In this document: positions 15,330 through 23,471 of the stretch, in pieces | How the letters are laid out: every line of letters begins with the position of its first letter | Numbering within the stretch: the first letter of the stretch is position 1 | From: Flagellimonas sediminis | GTDB taxonomy: Bacteria; Bacteroidota; Bacteroidia; Flavobacteriales; Flavobacteriaceae | Direction of reading: 5' to 3' | DNA: 64,000 bases | Assembly: GCF_010500845.1 (NCBI RefSeq) | Contig: NZ_JAAAMI010000002.1 | Span: 186,001 to 250,000 of the forward strand | Notes under the pieces: model-generated | The model's input: the letters and a program-made list of their open reading frames with translations, nothing else | Database searches by the model: none | Told to the model about the DNA's origin: nothing | Program-made: the position numbers and the translations under genes

Positions 15330-17810
15330 TTATCCTTGAAATTGTCGATCTTCATCATTGTCTTCAGGTTGACCCCTTCTGTTGTTTCTTTCCTTAGGTT
15401 GGTTGAATCTGTAGATGAACGAGAGATTTACTTGTCTTCTTCTCCATTGGAATTCACTATCCGATGAAAAATTGGCTGTTTCGGTAAAGGATCTTCGCTT
15501 TCTTGAATTGAAAACATCGCTCACATTTAAAGAAAGAGTTCCCTTATCTTTGAAAATATCCTTGCTCATGGCCAAGTTCATGGAAAAGATTCCCTTGGTA
15601 TCACTTTGGGCCGTTTGTCTTGGGCCCATGTAGAAAGAGTTGGCCTGCAATTCAATCTTGGCCGGTAGGGTAAACTTGGAACTTAATCTAGCAAACCAAC
15701 TGGTATTTGTGGTACCATATTCAACTCCATTGAATTCCCCATCAGAAGTGAAGGTAAAGAAGTTGAAACTACTGTTCAATCTCCACCATTTGGCAGGGCT
15801 ATAGATCACTCCGGCTTCCGCACCGATTCGCTCGTTGGTGGATAGGTTGATGGGAACCGATCTAATGATCTGGATACCATCCGAAGTGACACCTGCTTCT
15901 TCACTGATGAATTCAAAAGATCTTGTTTCCTTTTGATAATATACGGATGTGGTCAGGGTCAACTTCTTCCATCTTTTCATATAGCCCACATCATATGCAT
16001 TGGCATAGGCAGGATCCAGGTCAGGATTTCCTTGAAAAACGTTGGTCCTACTGGATCGTGATGGAAATGGGTTGATGAACCAGCCACGTGGCCTGTTGAT
16101 CCTTCGGTTGTACCCGATAGAAATGTTCTGTGTTTGCGACAGTTCGAAAATGAGGTTCACCGTTGGAAAAAGTCCCAAATAATTCTTATCAAAATTTAAG
16201 TCAACATCCTGGCCCACAATTTCTTGAAGGGCTTCACTATCAATATTGGCATCTACATTTCCCTTTAATTGAGTGTTTTCCAAACGCAATCCCAACAAGA
16301 AGGAGAACTTACCATATTTATTCCCATATTGGGTGTAAAGTGCATTCACATTCTCACGGTAGGTGAAAACGTTGGTCAGGTCGTCATTGGTGATGAATTC
16401 CCCTGAAATGGTATCATACTGGTCCAACAAATAGTCGTTGACCTCTTTTTTGAACGTACCACGATAACCGGCCTCAAATTGGGCATCACCCATAGGAAGC
16501 ACATAATCGGCCTGTGCCAAAAATTGTTCCTCCGATTGTTTTTCATAAATATTTTCAAGGGCCAACAAATCGGTGTTAGGATAGGTGTTGTTTTCCTGAA
16601 TCCCTGTCAATCCATCTTCATTGTCATAAGAGTACTGTAGATCTGCAGTCAATTTTTGGCCATCATCATTGATATTATTGGTATAGTTCAAAGAGAATTG
16701 ACGGCTATTTTCCTTTTGGGCCTGGTCTTCGGTTCGCAACGTTCTGCTGTCCAAATTGTCGCCAATAAACCTTTGGTTATCATTTTCGGTCACATTGTTC
16801 TCATCGGACCATCTGTAGAAAAAGCTACCAGTGACCGACGATTTATCGGTAAGGAAATATTCCATCCCAATATTGACATTAAAACCGTCATCGTCACGAT
16901 TAGTATCTCGGTCTTCAATGATCCTGTCATAGTCACTGGCATCGGAAAAATAGCGGTTGTCATTCCTGCCACCTCCAGGCGATTCTCTATGAAAATACCC
17001 AAGGGTGTTGAAGATATTGAACTTTTCCGTCCTAATGTTGAAGTTGGTGGTAACCCTGGCATTGAAGGGAACACCAACGGTAGTGTTCACCGAACCATTG
17101 ATACCCAACGTTTTTTCCTTTTTCAGGACTATGTTCAAGATGCCTGCCGTCCCTTCTGCATCATAACGAGCTGATGGACTGGTAATTACCTCTACTTTTT
17201 CAATGGCATCTGCTGGCAATTGTTGAAGAATGTCCGTAGATCCGAAACCGGCCAAGGCAGAAGGCTTACCATTGATCAAGATGCGGACGTTGTCATTTCC
17301 GCGAAGGCTGATGGCACCTTCCACATCTACGGAAACGGAAGGGATGTTGTTCAACGCATCGCTTACGTTACCACCACTGGTGGTGATGTCCTTGCCAATA
17401 TTATAGATTTTTTTATCGAGACGCACCTCAACAGTGGTGCGTTCCCCAACCACTTCAACCGCTTCCAACTGGGCAACATCCGCTTCCAACTTTATAGTTC
17501 CCAAATTAGTGGAAGTAGTGTACGTTTGGTTATTGGATGAAAACGTTTTGAAGGAAAGGAATTCAACCCTAATGTTATATTTCCCAGGAGCGGTTTCAAT
17601 GGAAAATTCCCCAGAAGTATCGGTGATACCACCGGTTACCTTGTCGGGGCTATCGGTTTCCTGAAGTACAAAAGTGGCATATTCCAGTGGTTGTCCGGAA
17701 TCGGCGTCAACAACTTTACCGGATATAGTGATGTTTTGTTGATTTTGCCGTACCTGACCTTGAATGGTTGTTAGTGTCAGTAACAGCAACGGGATGATAA
17801 TCCTGTGCAT
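15330..17810 (-). CDS. TonB-dependent outer-membrane receptor with CarboxypepD_reg domain
   Basis: 826 residues: signal peptide (1-18), regulatory-like domain ISGKVVDADSGQPLEYATF (about 28-115), plug domain (about 125-235, with LRGNDNVRILINGKPSALAG and EVITSPSARYDAEGTAGILN), then a beta-barrel of the OMP_b-brl_3 type to about residue 795. The last 25 residues are a charged Asn/Arg/Glu/Asp tail. Such receptors import ligands too large for porins using TonB energy; no SusD partner is adjacent, so a polysaccharide role is unsupported. The upstream region has a near-consensus -7 element (reverse strand, 17831-17838) with two direct repeats just behind it. Confidence 0.88.
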   Translation of the reverse strand: MHRIIIPLLLLTLTTIQGQVRQNQQNITISGKVVDADSGQPLEYATFVLQETDSPDKVTGGITDTSGEFSIETAPGKYNIRVEFLSFKTFSSNNQTYTTSTNLGTIKLEADVAQLEAVEVVGERTTVEVRLDKKIYNIGKDITTSGGNVSDALNNIPSVSVDVEGAISLRGNDNVRILINGKPSALAGFGSTDILQQLPADAIEKVEVITSPSARYDAEGTAGILNIVLKKEKTLGINGSVNTTVGVPFNARVTTNFNIRTEKFNIFNTLGYFHRESPGGGRNDNRYFSDASDYDRIIEDRDTNRDDDGFNVNIGMEYFLTDKSSVTGSFFYRWSDENNVTENDNQRFIGDNLDSRTLRTEDQAQKENSRQFSLNYTNNINDDGQKLTADLQYSYDNEDGLTGIQENNTYPNTDLLALENIYEKQSEEQFLAQADYVLPMGDAQFEAGYRGTFKKEVNDYLLDQYDTISGEFITNDDLTNVFTYRENVNALYTQYGNKYGKFSFLLGLRLENTQLKGNVDANIDSEALQEIVGQDVDLNFDKNYLGLFPTVNLIFELSQTQNISIGYNRRINRPRGWFINPFPSRSSRTNVFQGNPDLDPAYANAYDVGYMKRWKKLTLTTSVYYQKETRSFEFISEEAGVTSDGIQIIRSVPINLSTNERIGAEAGVIYSPAKWWRLNSSFNFFTFTSDGEFNGVEYGTTNTSWFARLSSKFTLPAKIELQANSFYMGPRQTAQSDTKGIFSMNLAMSKDIFKDKGTLSLNVSDVFNSRKRRSFTETANFSSDSEFQWRRRQVNLSFIYRFNQPKERNNRRGQPEDNDEDRQFQG

Positions 17811-17851
17811 AGTTTGATTTTAGTGCAGCAAAAATGTAGGGAAAAAAAGAA

Positions 17852-17889
17852 GGGACGAAATATTTGTCTCTCAACAACATATTTGTCCC
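17852..17889. promoter_or_regulatory. Direct repeats in the TonB receptor promoter, possible operator
   Basis: ATATTTGTC occurs at 17860-17868 and again at 17879-17887, 19 nt apart start to start. The pair is bracketed by GGGAC (17852) and GTCCC (17885-17889). It lies upstream of the likely -7 element of the reverse-strand receptor gene, where an activator or repressor dimer could bind. Confidence 0.45.
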
Positions 17890-17911
17890 TGCGAATGACC
17901 TTAAAGAATTG

Positions 17912-18400
17912 TTAATCTCTTTTATTCTTCTTTTTCTTCTTTTTGTCGGCTTTGAAACTGTTTTCCTGAAGGGCTATAAAGGCATTATACTTGTCCTCAG
18001 GTAGACCCATTTTCAGTTCTTCTTGTGTATTGCGATCAATTTTCTCGAACTCCTCTTTTGTTTTCAAGGGTTCCATTTCCAAAATCTGAATTTCAATTTT
18101 CTTTTGTACCGATTGAACCAAAGCGGTCCTAACAACTGCCTGCTCAAAAGGATCCAACGACAATTCCTCCGTAATGGAAGGCATTTGGGCATCAACTATT
18201 TCTTCGGCGGTTGGAGGGGTTTCATCTTTTTTGGATTCCGTAGGTCCCGCATTGGGTATCATACTTTGTCCCCTGCCATATCTGCCACCATAAGGAGAAC
18301 CGTAGCCTCCATATCCATAGCCGTATTGTGCTGCCATATCTGTGACTACAAATAATCCAGCAACAAAAGATAAAATGAGTAGAGTCTTTATGTTTTTCAT
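17912..18400 (-). CDS. Small secreted protein with Gly/Tyr-rich N-terminus, unknown function
   Basis: 162 residues. A signal peptide (about 1-24) is followed by a Gly/Tyr/Arg-rich stretch (GYGYGGYGSPYGGRYGRG), a Pro/Glu linker, a helical domain (about 70-148, LDPFEQAVVRTALVQSVQKK) and a lysine-rich tail (KKKKKKNKRD). The helical part resembles periplasmic proteins that sense folding or bind metals, but this is only an impression of amphipathic helices. The -7 box ends just 4 nt before the ATG, so the message is probably leaderless. The divergent direction is empty. Confidence 0.65.
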   Translation of the reverse strand: MKNIKTLLILSFVAGLFVVTDMAAQYGYGYGGYGSPYGGRYGRGQSMIPNAGPTESKKDETPPTAEEIVDAQMPSITEELSLDPFEQAVVRTALVQSVQKKIEIQILEMEPLKTKEEFEKIDRNTQEELKMGLPEDKYNAFIALQENSFKADKKKKKKNKRD

Positions 18401-18404
18401 ATGT

Positions 18405-18437
18405 TAAAGATATGGTTTCGTTGTAATTAAACTTCAA
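18405..18437 (-). promoter_or_regulatory. Promoter TTG-N22-TATCTTTA of the small secreted protein
   Basis: On the reverse strand, TTG (18437-18435) and TATCTTTA (18412-18405) are 22 nt apart; one mismatch at the last -7 position. Confidence 0.6.
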
Positions 18438-18462
18438 TTACCATGTTAAATTACACGGTCCT

Positions 18463-18810
18463 TCAATTGTCTAGGAGTGTAATGATTTTTTCTGGAGGCC
18501 TGCCGATAACTGCTTTCTTCCCAACTACAACGATTGGTCTTTCAATTAGTTTCGGGTTTTCTACCATAGCCAGTACAACGGTTTCATCCGATAAATTCTT
18601 CCCCTTGTACTTCTCTTTCCAGACGGATTCGTTCTGGCGGACCAATTCAAGGGGGGAAATACCCAAAATACCAATCAAATTCTGTAGTTCTTCCTTGGTA
18701 GGAACATCCTCCAAATATTTGATGATTTCAAATCCCTTCCCTGAACGCTCCAAAATTTGTAATCCTTCCCTCGACTTTCCGCAGCGCGGGTTATGGTAAA
18801 TCTTGATCAT
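18463..18810 (-). CDS. arsC: ArsC-family (glutaredoxin-dependent arsenate reductase-like) protein
   Basis: 115 residues with the thioredoxin-like fold of the ArsC/Spx family. The N-terminal motif HNPRCGKSR (about 6-14) holds the catalytic cysteine expected for reduction of arsenate to arsenite by the glutaredoxin route. The later RPIVVVGKKAVIGRPPE segment matches the arginine-bearing loop of the family. It starts 2 nt after prfB, so the two genes share a transcript. No arsR, arsB or acr3 is nearby, so a true arsenic resistance role is not supported by context; many such homologues have other redox roles. Confidence 0.85.
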   Translation of the reverse strand: MIKIYHNPRCGKSREGLQILERSGKGFEIIKYLEDVPTKEELQNLIGILGISPLELVRQNESVWKEKYKGKNLSDETVVLAMVENPKLIERPIVVVGKKAVIGRPPEKIITLLDN

Positions 18811-18812
18811 TT

Positions 18813-19911
18813 TTATTTTTCTTCTTTTTGCCCCATCATCATGAGGTAGGCTTTCAAAAAGGCATCGATATCACCGTCCATAACAGCATCTACATTACCA
18901 GTTTCCTCTGCAGTACGCACATCCTTTACCAATTTGTACGGGTGCATTACATAGTTTCGAATTTGTGATCCCCACTCGATCTTCATCTTGGAGGACTCTA
19001 TTTCTGCCCTGGCTTCCTGTTTTTTACGAAGTTCAATTTCATACAACTGCGATTTCAGCATTTTTAATGCCGTTGCCCTGTTGTCGTGCTGTGAACGCGA
19101 ATCGGAACAAGAAATTTGGATACCTGTAGGCTTGTGAAACAACTGAACTTTTGTCTCCACCTTATTCACGTTCTGTCCACCGGCGCCACTGGAACGGGCG
19201 GTGGTTATTTCAATATCGGCAGGATTGATCTCTATCTCGATGGTGTCGTCCACCAAGGGATACACATATACGGACGCAAAGGAGGTATGCCTTTTGGCAT
19301 TACTGTCAAAAGGGGAGATGCGTACCAGCCGATGCACCCCGTTTTCGCCCTTCAGCCATCCGAAAGCATATTCGCCTTCTATTTCCAAGGTTACGGTCTT
19401 TACGCCGGCCACATCACCTTCTTGATAGTTGAGTTCCTTGACCTTGTATCTATGTTTTTCGGCCCACATGAGATACATCCGCATCAACATGGAAGCCCAG
19501 TCACAACTTTCCGTACCACCGGCACCTGCAGTGATCTGAAGCACGGCGGTAAGCTCATCCCCTTCATCGGAAAGCATGTTCTTGAACTCAAGATTCTCGA
19601 TCAAATCAACGGCCTTGTCAAACTGCTGTTGCACCTCGGTTTCGGTAACTTCACCTGCCTGTTGAAACTCCATAAGGACTTCAAGATCTCCAACCAAGGC
19701 CTTGGCCTCGTTGAAGTCCTCTACCCATTTCTTTTTGGATTTAAGGGTTTGCATTTGCATTTGGGCCTCTTGTGGATTGTCCCAAAAACCGGGGGCGAGT
19801 GTTTTTTCCTCCTCGTTTTCTATTTCAATAAGTTTGGCATCGATGTCAAAGATACCTCCTTAACGCACCAAGGCGCTCAATAAGATCTTTCTGTTGATCT
19901 GTAGTTACCAT
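18813..19911 (-). CDS. prfB: Peptide chain release factor 2, with +1 programmed frameshift
   Basis: The gene is read in two frames. Translation starts at the ATG at 19911, runs 21 codons to CTT and meets an in-frame TGA (19848-19846). Shifting +1 there gives GAC and continues to the stop at 18813, for 365 residues, the standard RF2 length. The RF2 GGQ motif is present ([18 protein letters not shown]) as is the [17 protein letters not shown] segment. RF2 releases peptides at UAA and UGA and controls its own level: low RF2 favours the shift. A perfect -7 box (TATTTTTG) lies 16 nt upstream. arsC follows 2 nt downstream. Confidence 0.95.
19845..19863 (-). promoter_or_regulatory. prfB recoding site (AGGAGG then CTT TGA C)
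   Basis: On the reverse strand the order is TTAAGGAGG, TAT, CTT, TGA, C. The Shine-Dalgarno-like AGGAGG sits just upstream of the slippery CTT-TGA, as in the well-known RF2 frameshift. It is one of few strong anti-SD matches in the window. Confidence 0.93.
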
Positions 19912-19927
19912 GTAATGAATTTTGTGG

Positions 19928-19935
19928 CAAAAATA
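19928..19935 (-). promoter_or_regulatory. -7 box of prfB (TATTTTTG)
   Basis: Exact TAnnTTTG on the reverse strand, 16 nt before the ATG at 19911, inside the 49-nt gap after the transglutaminase gene. It makes prfB-arsC a separate unit. Confidence 0.6.
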
Positions 19936-19960
19936 GGTTTCTTTCAGCAGATAAAATAAT

Positions 19961-20827
19961 CTATTGTTGTTGCTGTTCTTGTGCTGTTCTAACCAATACG
20001 GAATACTTGGTCTCGTTGTTTCCCAAGGTATAAACCACGCCTTTTAAAGGAGCACAATCGTTGTAATCTTTACCGTGGCATACCTTAATGTGGTTATGGT
20101 TGACCAAAAGGTTGTTGGTGGGATCAAACCCTAGCCAGCCCACATTGGGCACGTAGGCCTCGGCCCATGCATGCATTTGCGAATCCCCAAAAAAACCGAT
20201 GCCTTGATGAAGATATCCCGAAACATACCTACAGGGCACCCCATTGTACTTGGCAATGGCACAGAACAGATGGGTAAAGTCTTGGCAAACCCCTTGTCTC
20301 TTTTCAATGATTTCTGCCAAAGGGGTGTCTACGTTGGTTACCCCGACCTTAAAAAAGATGTGGTCGAATGTCCAGTAGTTCAGATCGGTCAAATTTTCAA
20401 AAATGGATTTATCGGAATCGAACAAAAATATATCGCGATGTTGTTCGGGTAAGGTAGTCAAACTTGTTTTTCTTAAATAGGGCTCGTGGTCCACCTTAAA
20501 ATCTATACTGTTCAGAATTTGGAGTTCGTCTTCCAAATTCAACGGTAGGTCAAAACCAAAGGGGTTGATTTCCTTCTTTTTTAGTTTGAAATGTGCATTG
20601 AACTTGATATGATCAATGACCTGTTTAGAACGCACTTGTACCGTTTTAAAGCCCAGACCATTCTCCGAGACACTGTTCCGTTCCCCAAGATCGTTTTCAA
20701 AATGCCAGTACGTGACCTCTTGGGTCTCATTGTCCTCCGGTATGACCATGAATTGCCAAAAGGCTTCGCTCAGCCCCTTTTCATAGGAGTTCTGGGTGTC
20801 ATAATCTATTTCATATTCATAGAACAT
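19961..20827 (-). CDS. Transglutaminase-like cysteine protease-fold protein (bacterial transglutaminase N/core)
   Basis: 288 residues from the ATG at 20827; an in-frame TTG at 20851 would overlap the previous stop and is less likely. The N-terminal beta domain is followed by the transglutaminase-like core with an intact triad: Cys in KRQGVCQDFTHLF (about 183), His in SQMHAWAEAYV (about 220) and Asp in LGFDPTNN (about 236). It is the last gene of a three-gene operon with alpha-E and circularly permuted ATP-grasp proteins, a combination found across bacteria and proposed to make and cut a peptide or isopeptide modification. Confidence 0.88.
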   Translation of the reverse strand: MFYEYEIDYDTQNSYEKGLSEAFWQFMVIPEDNETQEVTYWHFENDLGERNSVSENGLGFKTVQVRSKQVIDHIKFNAHFKLKKKEINPFGFDLPLNLEDELQILNSIDFKVDHEPYLRKTSLTTLPEQHRDIFLFDSDKSIFENLTDLNYWTFDHIFFKVGVTNVDTPLAEIIEKRQGVCQDFTHLFCAIAKYNGVPCRYVSGYLHQGIGFFGDSQMHAWAEAYVPNVGWLGFDPTNNLLVNHNHIKVCHGKDYNDCAPLKGVVYTLGNNETKYSVLVRTAQEQQQQ

Positions 20828-20856
20828 GTGAGCGTATTTCAATCTTGCCAAGTTAA

Positions 20857-21804
20857 TCAGTAGTTGAAGAATTCTTTCTCCATGTTCTCACTTATTTTGA
20901 ACATTTTATTAAGGATCAGGTCCAGATATCCTTGGGTGTCCTCTTGGATTTCCTCAATCTGTTTGAATTCAAATTCGGCCTTTATCTTTCCAACCATAAA
21001 GGCGGTGGAACTCTTATCGTATTCTACTTTTTTATCCAGTTCTTGAATATGTTTGTACACTTGGTTGATACAGTTCATAAAAGATCTTGGACAACGACCG
21101 TTCAAGATCAAGAATTCCAAGGTAGAAGTACTGTTGGGCGATTTTTTGTACAAGCGGCGCATCATATCATAGCTCTCGGCACATTTGAGCAGCGTTGTCC
21201 ATTCAAAACTATTACTAATAGGATCTCCATAGCTGCCTTGGGCCATTAAGGCATCATTGAACTTGGTGTTGATGATGCGTGTAACCTGTATGGCCCTTTC
21301 AATATTGACCCCTAGCATAATGATGGCATAGACCTCGTCGTGCAAAAGAGTGCCCCTGATCTTACCACGTAGTACGGCGGTCATTTCGGTTACGTTTACT
21401 GTGAAATCGTACAAATTGGTCTTTACAAACAGTTCCTTGCAATAGTTCATCACAAAGTGATAGAACTTGTTCAGGCTCTCATACAATTCTGTAGAGATCA
21501 GATCACGGGAACTATTGGCATTTTCCCTGGCGGTCTTAATGCTGCTGATTACGGAATAGTTTTTTTCAGGATTCAGTCCAATATCAAAAAGAACACTCTC
21601 CTCGTCGAGTTTCACGTTGTCATCATACACGGGATCCCCAACCATGAACAACATGGACCGAAGTACAAATTGTCTGGATTGGGACAATTGGTTGGGCGCA
21701 TCCAAAGAGGAAAAATAATTAACGTTCATAAAACGGGCTATATGTTCGGCCCGTTCAATATACCTGCCCATCCAAAACAGGTTGTTGGCTACTCTTGCTA
21801 GCAT
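20857..21804 (-). CDS. Alpha-E domain protein
   Basis: 315 residues, nearly all helical, starting with MLARVANNLFWMGRYIERAEH, which is the hallmark opening of the alpha-E family. Conserved pairs such as GRYIERAE and the later RTMMF-type helices (here LRGKIRGTLLHDE) recur across the length. No enzymatic motif is known for the family; in other genomes it always accompanies circularly permuted ATP-grasp and transglutaminase-like proteins. It lies 7 nt after the ATP-grasp gene and ends 29 nt before the start used for the transglutaminase gene, so the three are cotranscribed. Confidence 0.9.
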   Translation of the reverse strand: MLARVANNLFWMGRYIERAEHIARFMNVNYFSSLDAPNQLSQSRQFVLRSMLFMVGDPVYDDNVKLDEESVLFDIGLNPEKNYSVISSIKTARENANSSRDLISTELYESLNKFYHFVMNYCKELFVKTNLYDFTVNVTEMTAVLRGKIRGTLLHDEVYAIIMLGVNIERAIQVTRIINTKFNDALMAQGSYGDPISNSFEWTTLLKCAESYDMMRRLYKKSPNSTSTLEFLILNGRCPRSFMNCINQVYKHIQELDKKVEYDKSSTAFMVGKIKAEFEFKQIEEIQEDTQGYLDLILNKMFKISENMEKEFFNY

Positions 21805-21811
21805 AGTCTTC

Positions 21812-23278
21812 TTATTGTTTTAAAACCCAAGTGTCCTTGGAACCTCCACCTTGGGAAGAGTTTACGATCAAATTCCCTTCTTGCAATGCCACTCGGGTCA
21901 ATCCACCTTTCAATACGAATTGTTTGTCCTGGCCCAACACGGTATAGGTCCGCAGATCAATGTGCCGTTGTTCAAAAGATTCTTTTTGGTCTATATAGGT
22001 AGGGTGTACCGACAAGGACATGATGGGCTGTGCCACAAATTTTCTTGGATTGGCCTTTAATTTGACCTTAACTTGCTCAATTTCTTCCTTGGTAAGTTTG
22101 TTTCCGATGGAAATGCCATAACCTCCAGCCTCATCTACAGGTTTTATGACCAGTTCGCTGATATGTTCCAGGACGTATTGCAGCTCATCAGGTCTGCTGC
22201 AATGATAGGTATGTACATTTTTAAGGATAGGTTCTTCGTCCAAATAATATTTAATGATATCCGGAACATAGGTGTAGATGGCCTTATCGTCCGCAACTCC
22301 AGTTCCTGGGGCATTGGCCAAGGTCACATTTCCTTTTCTATAGGCAGCGAACAACCCAGGAACGCCCAATGTAGAATCGGGATGAAACTCCATGGGATCA
22401 ATAAAAAGGTCATCAATACGACGATACACTACATCGACACGAACAGGACCCTGGGTGGTTTTCATGTAGACAAAATCGTTTTCCACAAAAAGGTCTCTAC
22501 CTTCCACCAGTTCAACGCCCATGGCCTTGGCCAGATAGGAGTGCTCATAATAGGCCGAATTGAACATACCTGGGGTAATGACCACACATACAGGAGAATC
22601 CACTCCTGGGGGTTTTACACTTTCCAATAGGTTGAGCAAATTCTCGGCATAATCGGTTACCGTATGTGTTTTATAATGGTTGAATACGCCAAAAAGAGCA
22701 CGTTTGAGGGCGGTTCGATTGCAAATCACATAGCTGACCCCGGATGGACACCGTATGTTATCTTCCAAAACATAATAATCACCATCGGAATGTTTGATAA
22801 TATCCGTACCGGAAATATGGTTATAAATTTTGCTTGGTGGGTCAACCTCCATCATTTGATGCAGATAGTTGGGGGAAGAACTTAAAAGTTCTATAGGAAC
22901 AATACCATCCTTAACTATTTTCTTGTCATGATAAACGTCCCACAAAAAATGGTTCAGGGCCAGACTTCTTTGTATGGCTCCTTTTTCAATGATTTCCCAT
23001 TCTTTGGGGTCGATGATACGTGGAAATAGGTCAAATGGGAAAATTTTCTCCTGACTTTGTTTATCCCCGTATACCTGAAAAGTGATTCCTTGATTAAAAA
23101 AGGAAGATTTTGCCTTATTGTTCAGGGTAACATAATCATCAATGGACCGTGACCCGTAGAGATCCAAGAGCTTCTGGTACACCGATTTAACGTTGCCGTC
23201 CTTACCAAAGACTTCGTCGAATAGCCCTTCTTTTCTTACATAACTGGAAAAGATGGTTTTATCTGTATCTGGCCCCAT
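21812..23278 (-). CDS. Circularly permuted ATP-grasp type 2 protein
   Basis: 488 residues. The sequence has the permuted ATP-grasp order: YVLEDNIRCPSGVSYVICNR (about 170-190), GMFNSAYYEHSYLAKAMGVE (about 237-256) and, near the C-terminus, ELVIKPVDEAGGYGISIGN (about 375-393) with the ATP-binding lysine and glycine-rich loop, followed by QPIMSLSVHPTY. The family joins a carboxylate to an amine through an acyl phosphate, and is predicted to build short peptides. It is the first gene of the operon with alpha-E and transglutaminase-like genes. The substrate is unknown. Confidence 0.9.
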   Translation of the reverse strand: MGPDTDKTIFSSYVRKEGLFDEVFGKDGNVKSVYQKLLDLYGSRSIDDYVTLNNKAKSSFFNQGITFQVYGDKQSQEKIFPFDLFPRIIDPKEWEIIEKGAIQRSLALNHFLWDVYHDKKIVKDGIVPIELLSSSPNYLHQMMEVDPPSKIYNHISGTDIIKHSDGDYYVLEDNIRCPSGVSYVICNRTALKRALFGVFNHYKTHTVTDYAENLLNLLESVKPPGVDSPVCVVITPGMFNSAYYEHSYLAKAMGVELVEGRDLFVENDFVYMKTTQGPVRVDVVYRRIDDLFIDPMEFHPDSTLGVPGLFAAYRKGNVTLANAPGTGVADDKAIYTYVPDIIKYYLDEEPILKNVHTYHCSRPDELQYVLEHISELVIKPVDEAGGYGISIGNKLTKEEIEQVKVKLKANPRKFVAQPIMSLSVHPTYIDQKESFEQRHIDLRTYTVLGQDKQFVLKGGLTRVALQEGNLIVNSSQGGGSKDTWVLKQ

Positions 23279-23471
23279 ATTCTTTTTTTATTAAAGTATG
23301 GATTTTCAATCTTTTATGAAATGAACATTGTATAAAAATGTTGATCGAAAAAAGGAAAACAGATAAAAATTGACCTTAATTTTTGCCAAAATGGGTTTTA
23401 TGTCCAACTCTTCATAATGAGGATGTTTTTTAAAATGAAATCCATACTTTTAAGGTCTATTTAAAACCAAC

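Noticed and set aside
15330..17810. A polysaccharide utilisation locus around the TonB receptor
   Set aside because: No SusD-like, glycoside hydrolase or sulfatase gene is adjacent; the receptor is of the OMP_b-brl_3 type rather than SusC type.
18463..18810. An arsenic resistance operon around the ArsC-like gene
   Set aside because: The gene is cotranscribed with prfB, with no arsR, arsB, acr3 or arsM nearby.
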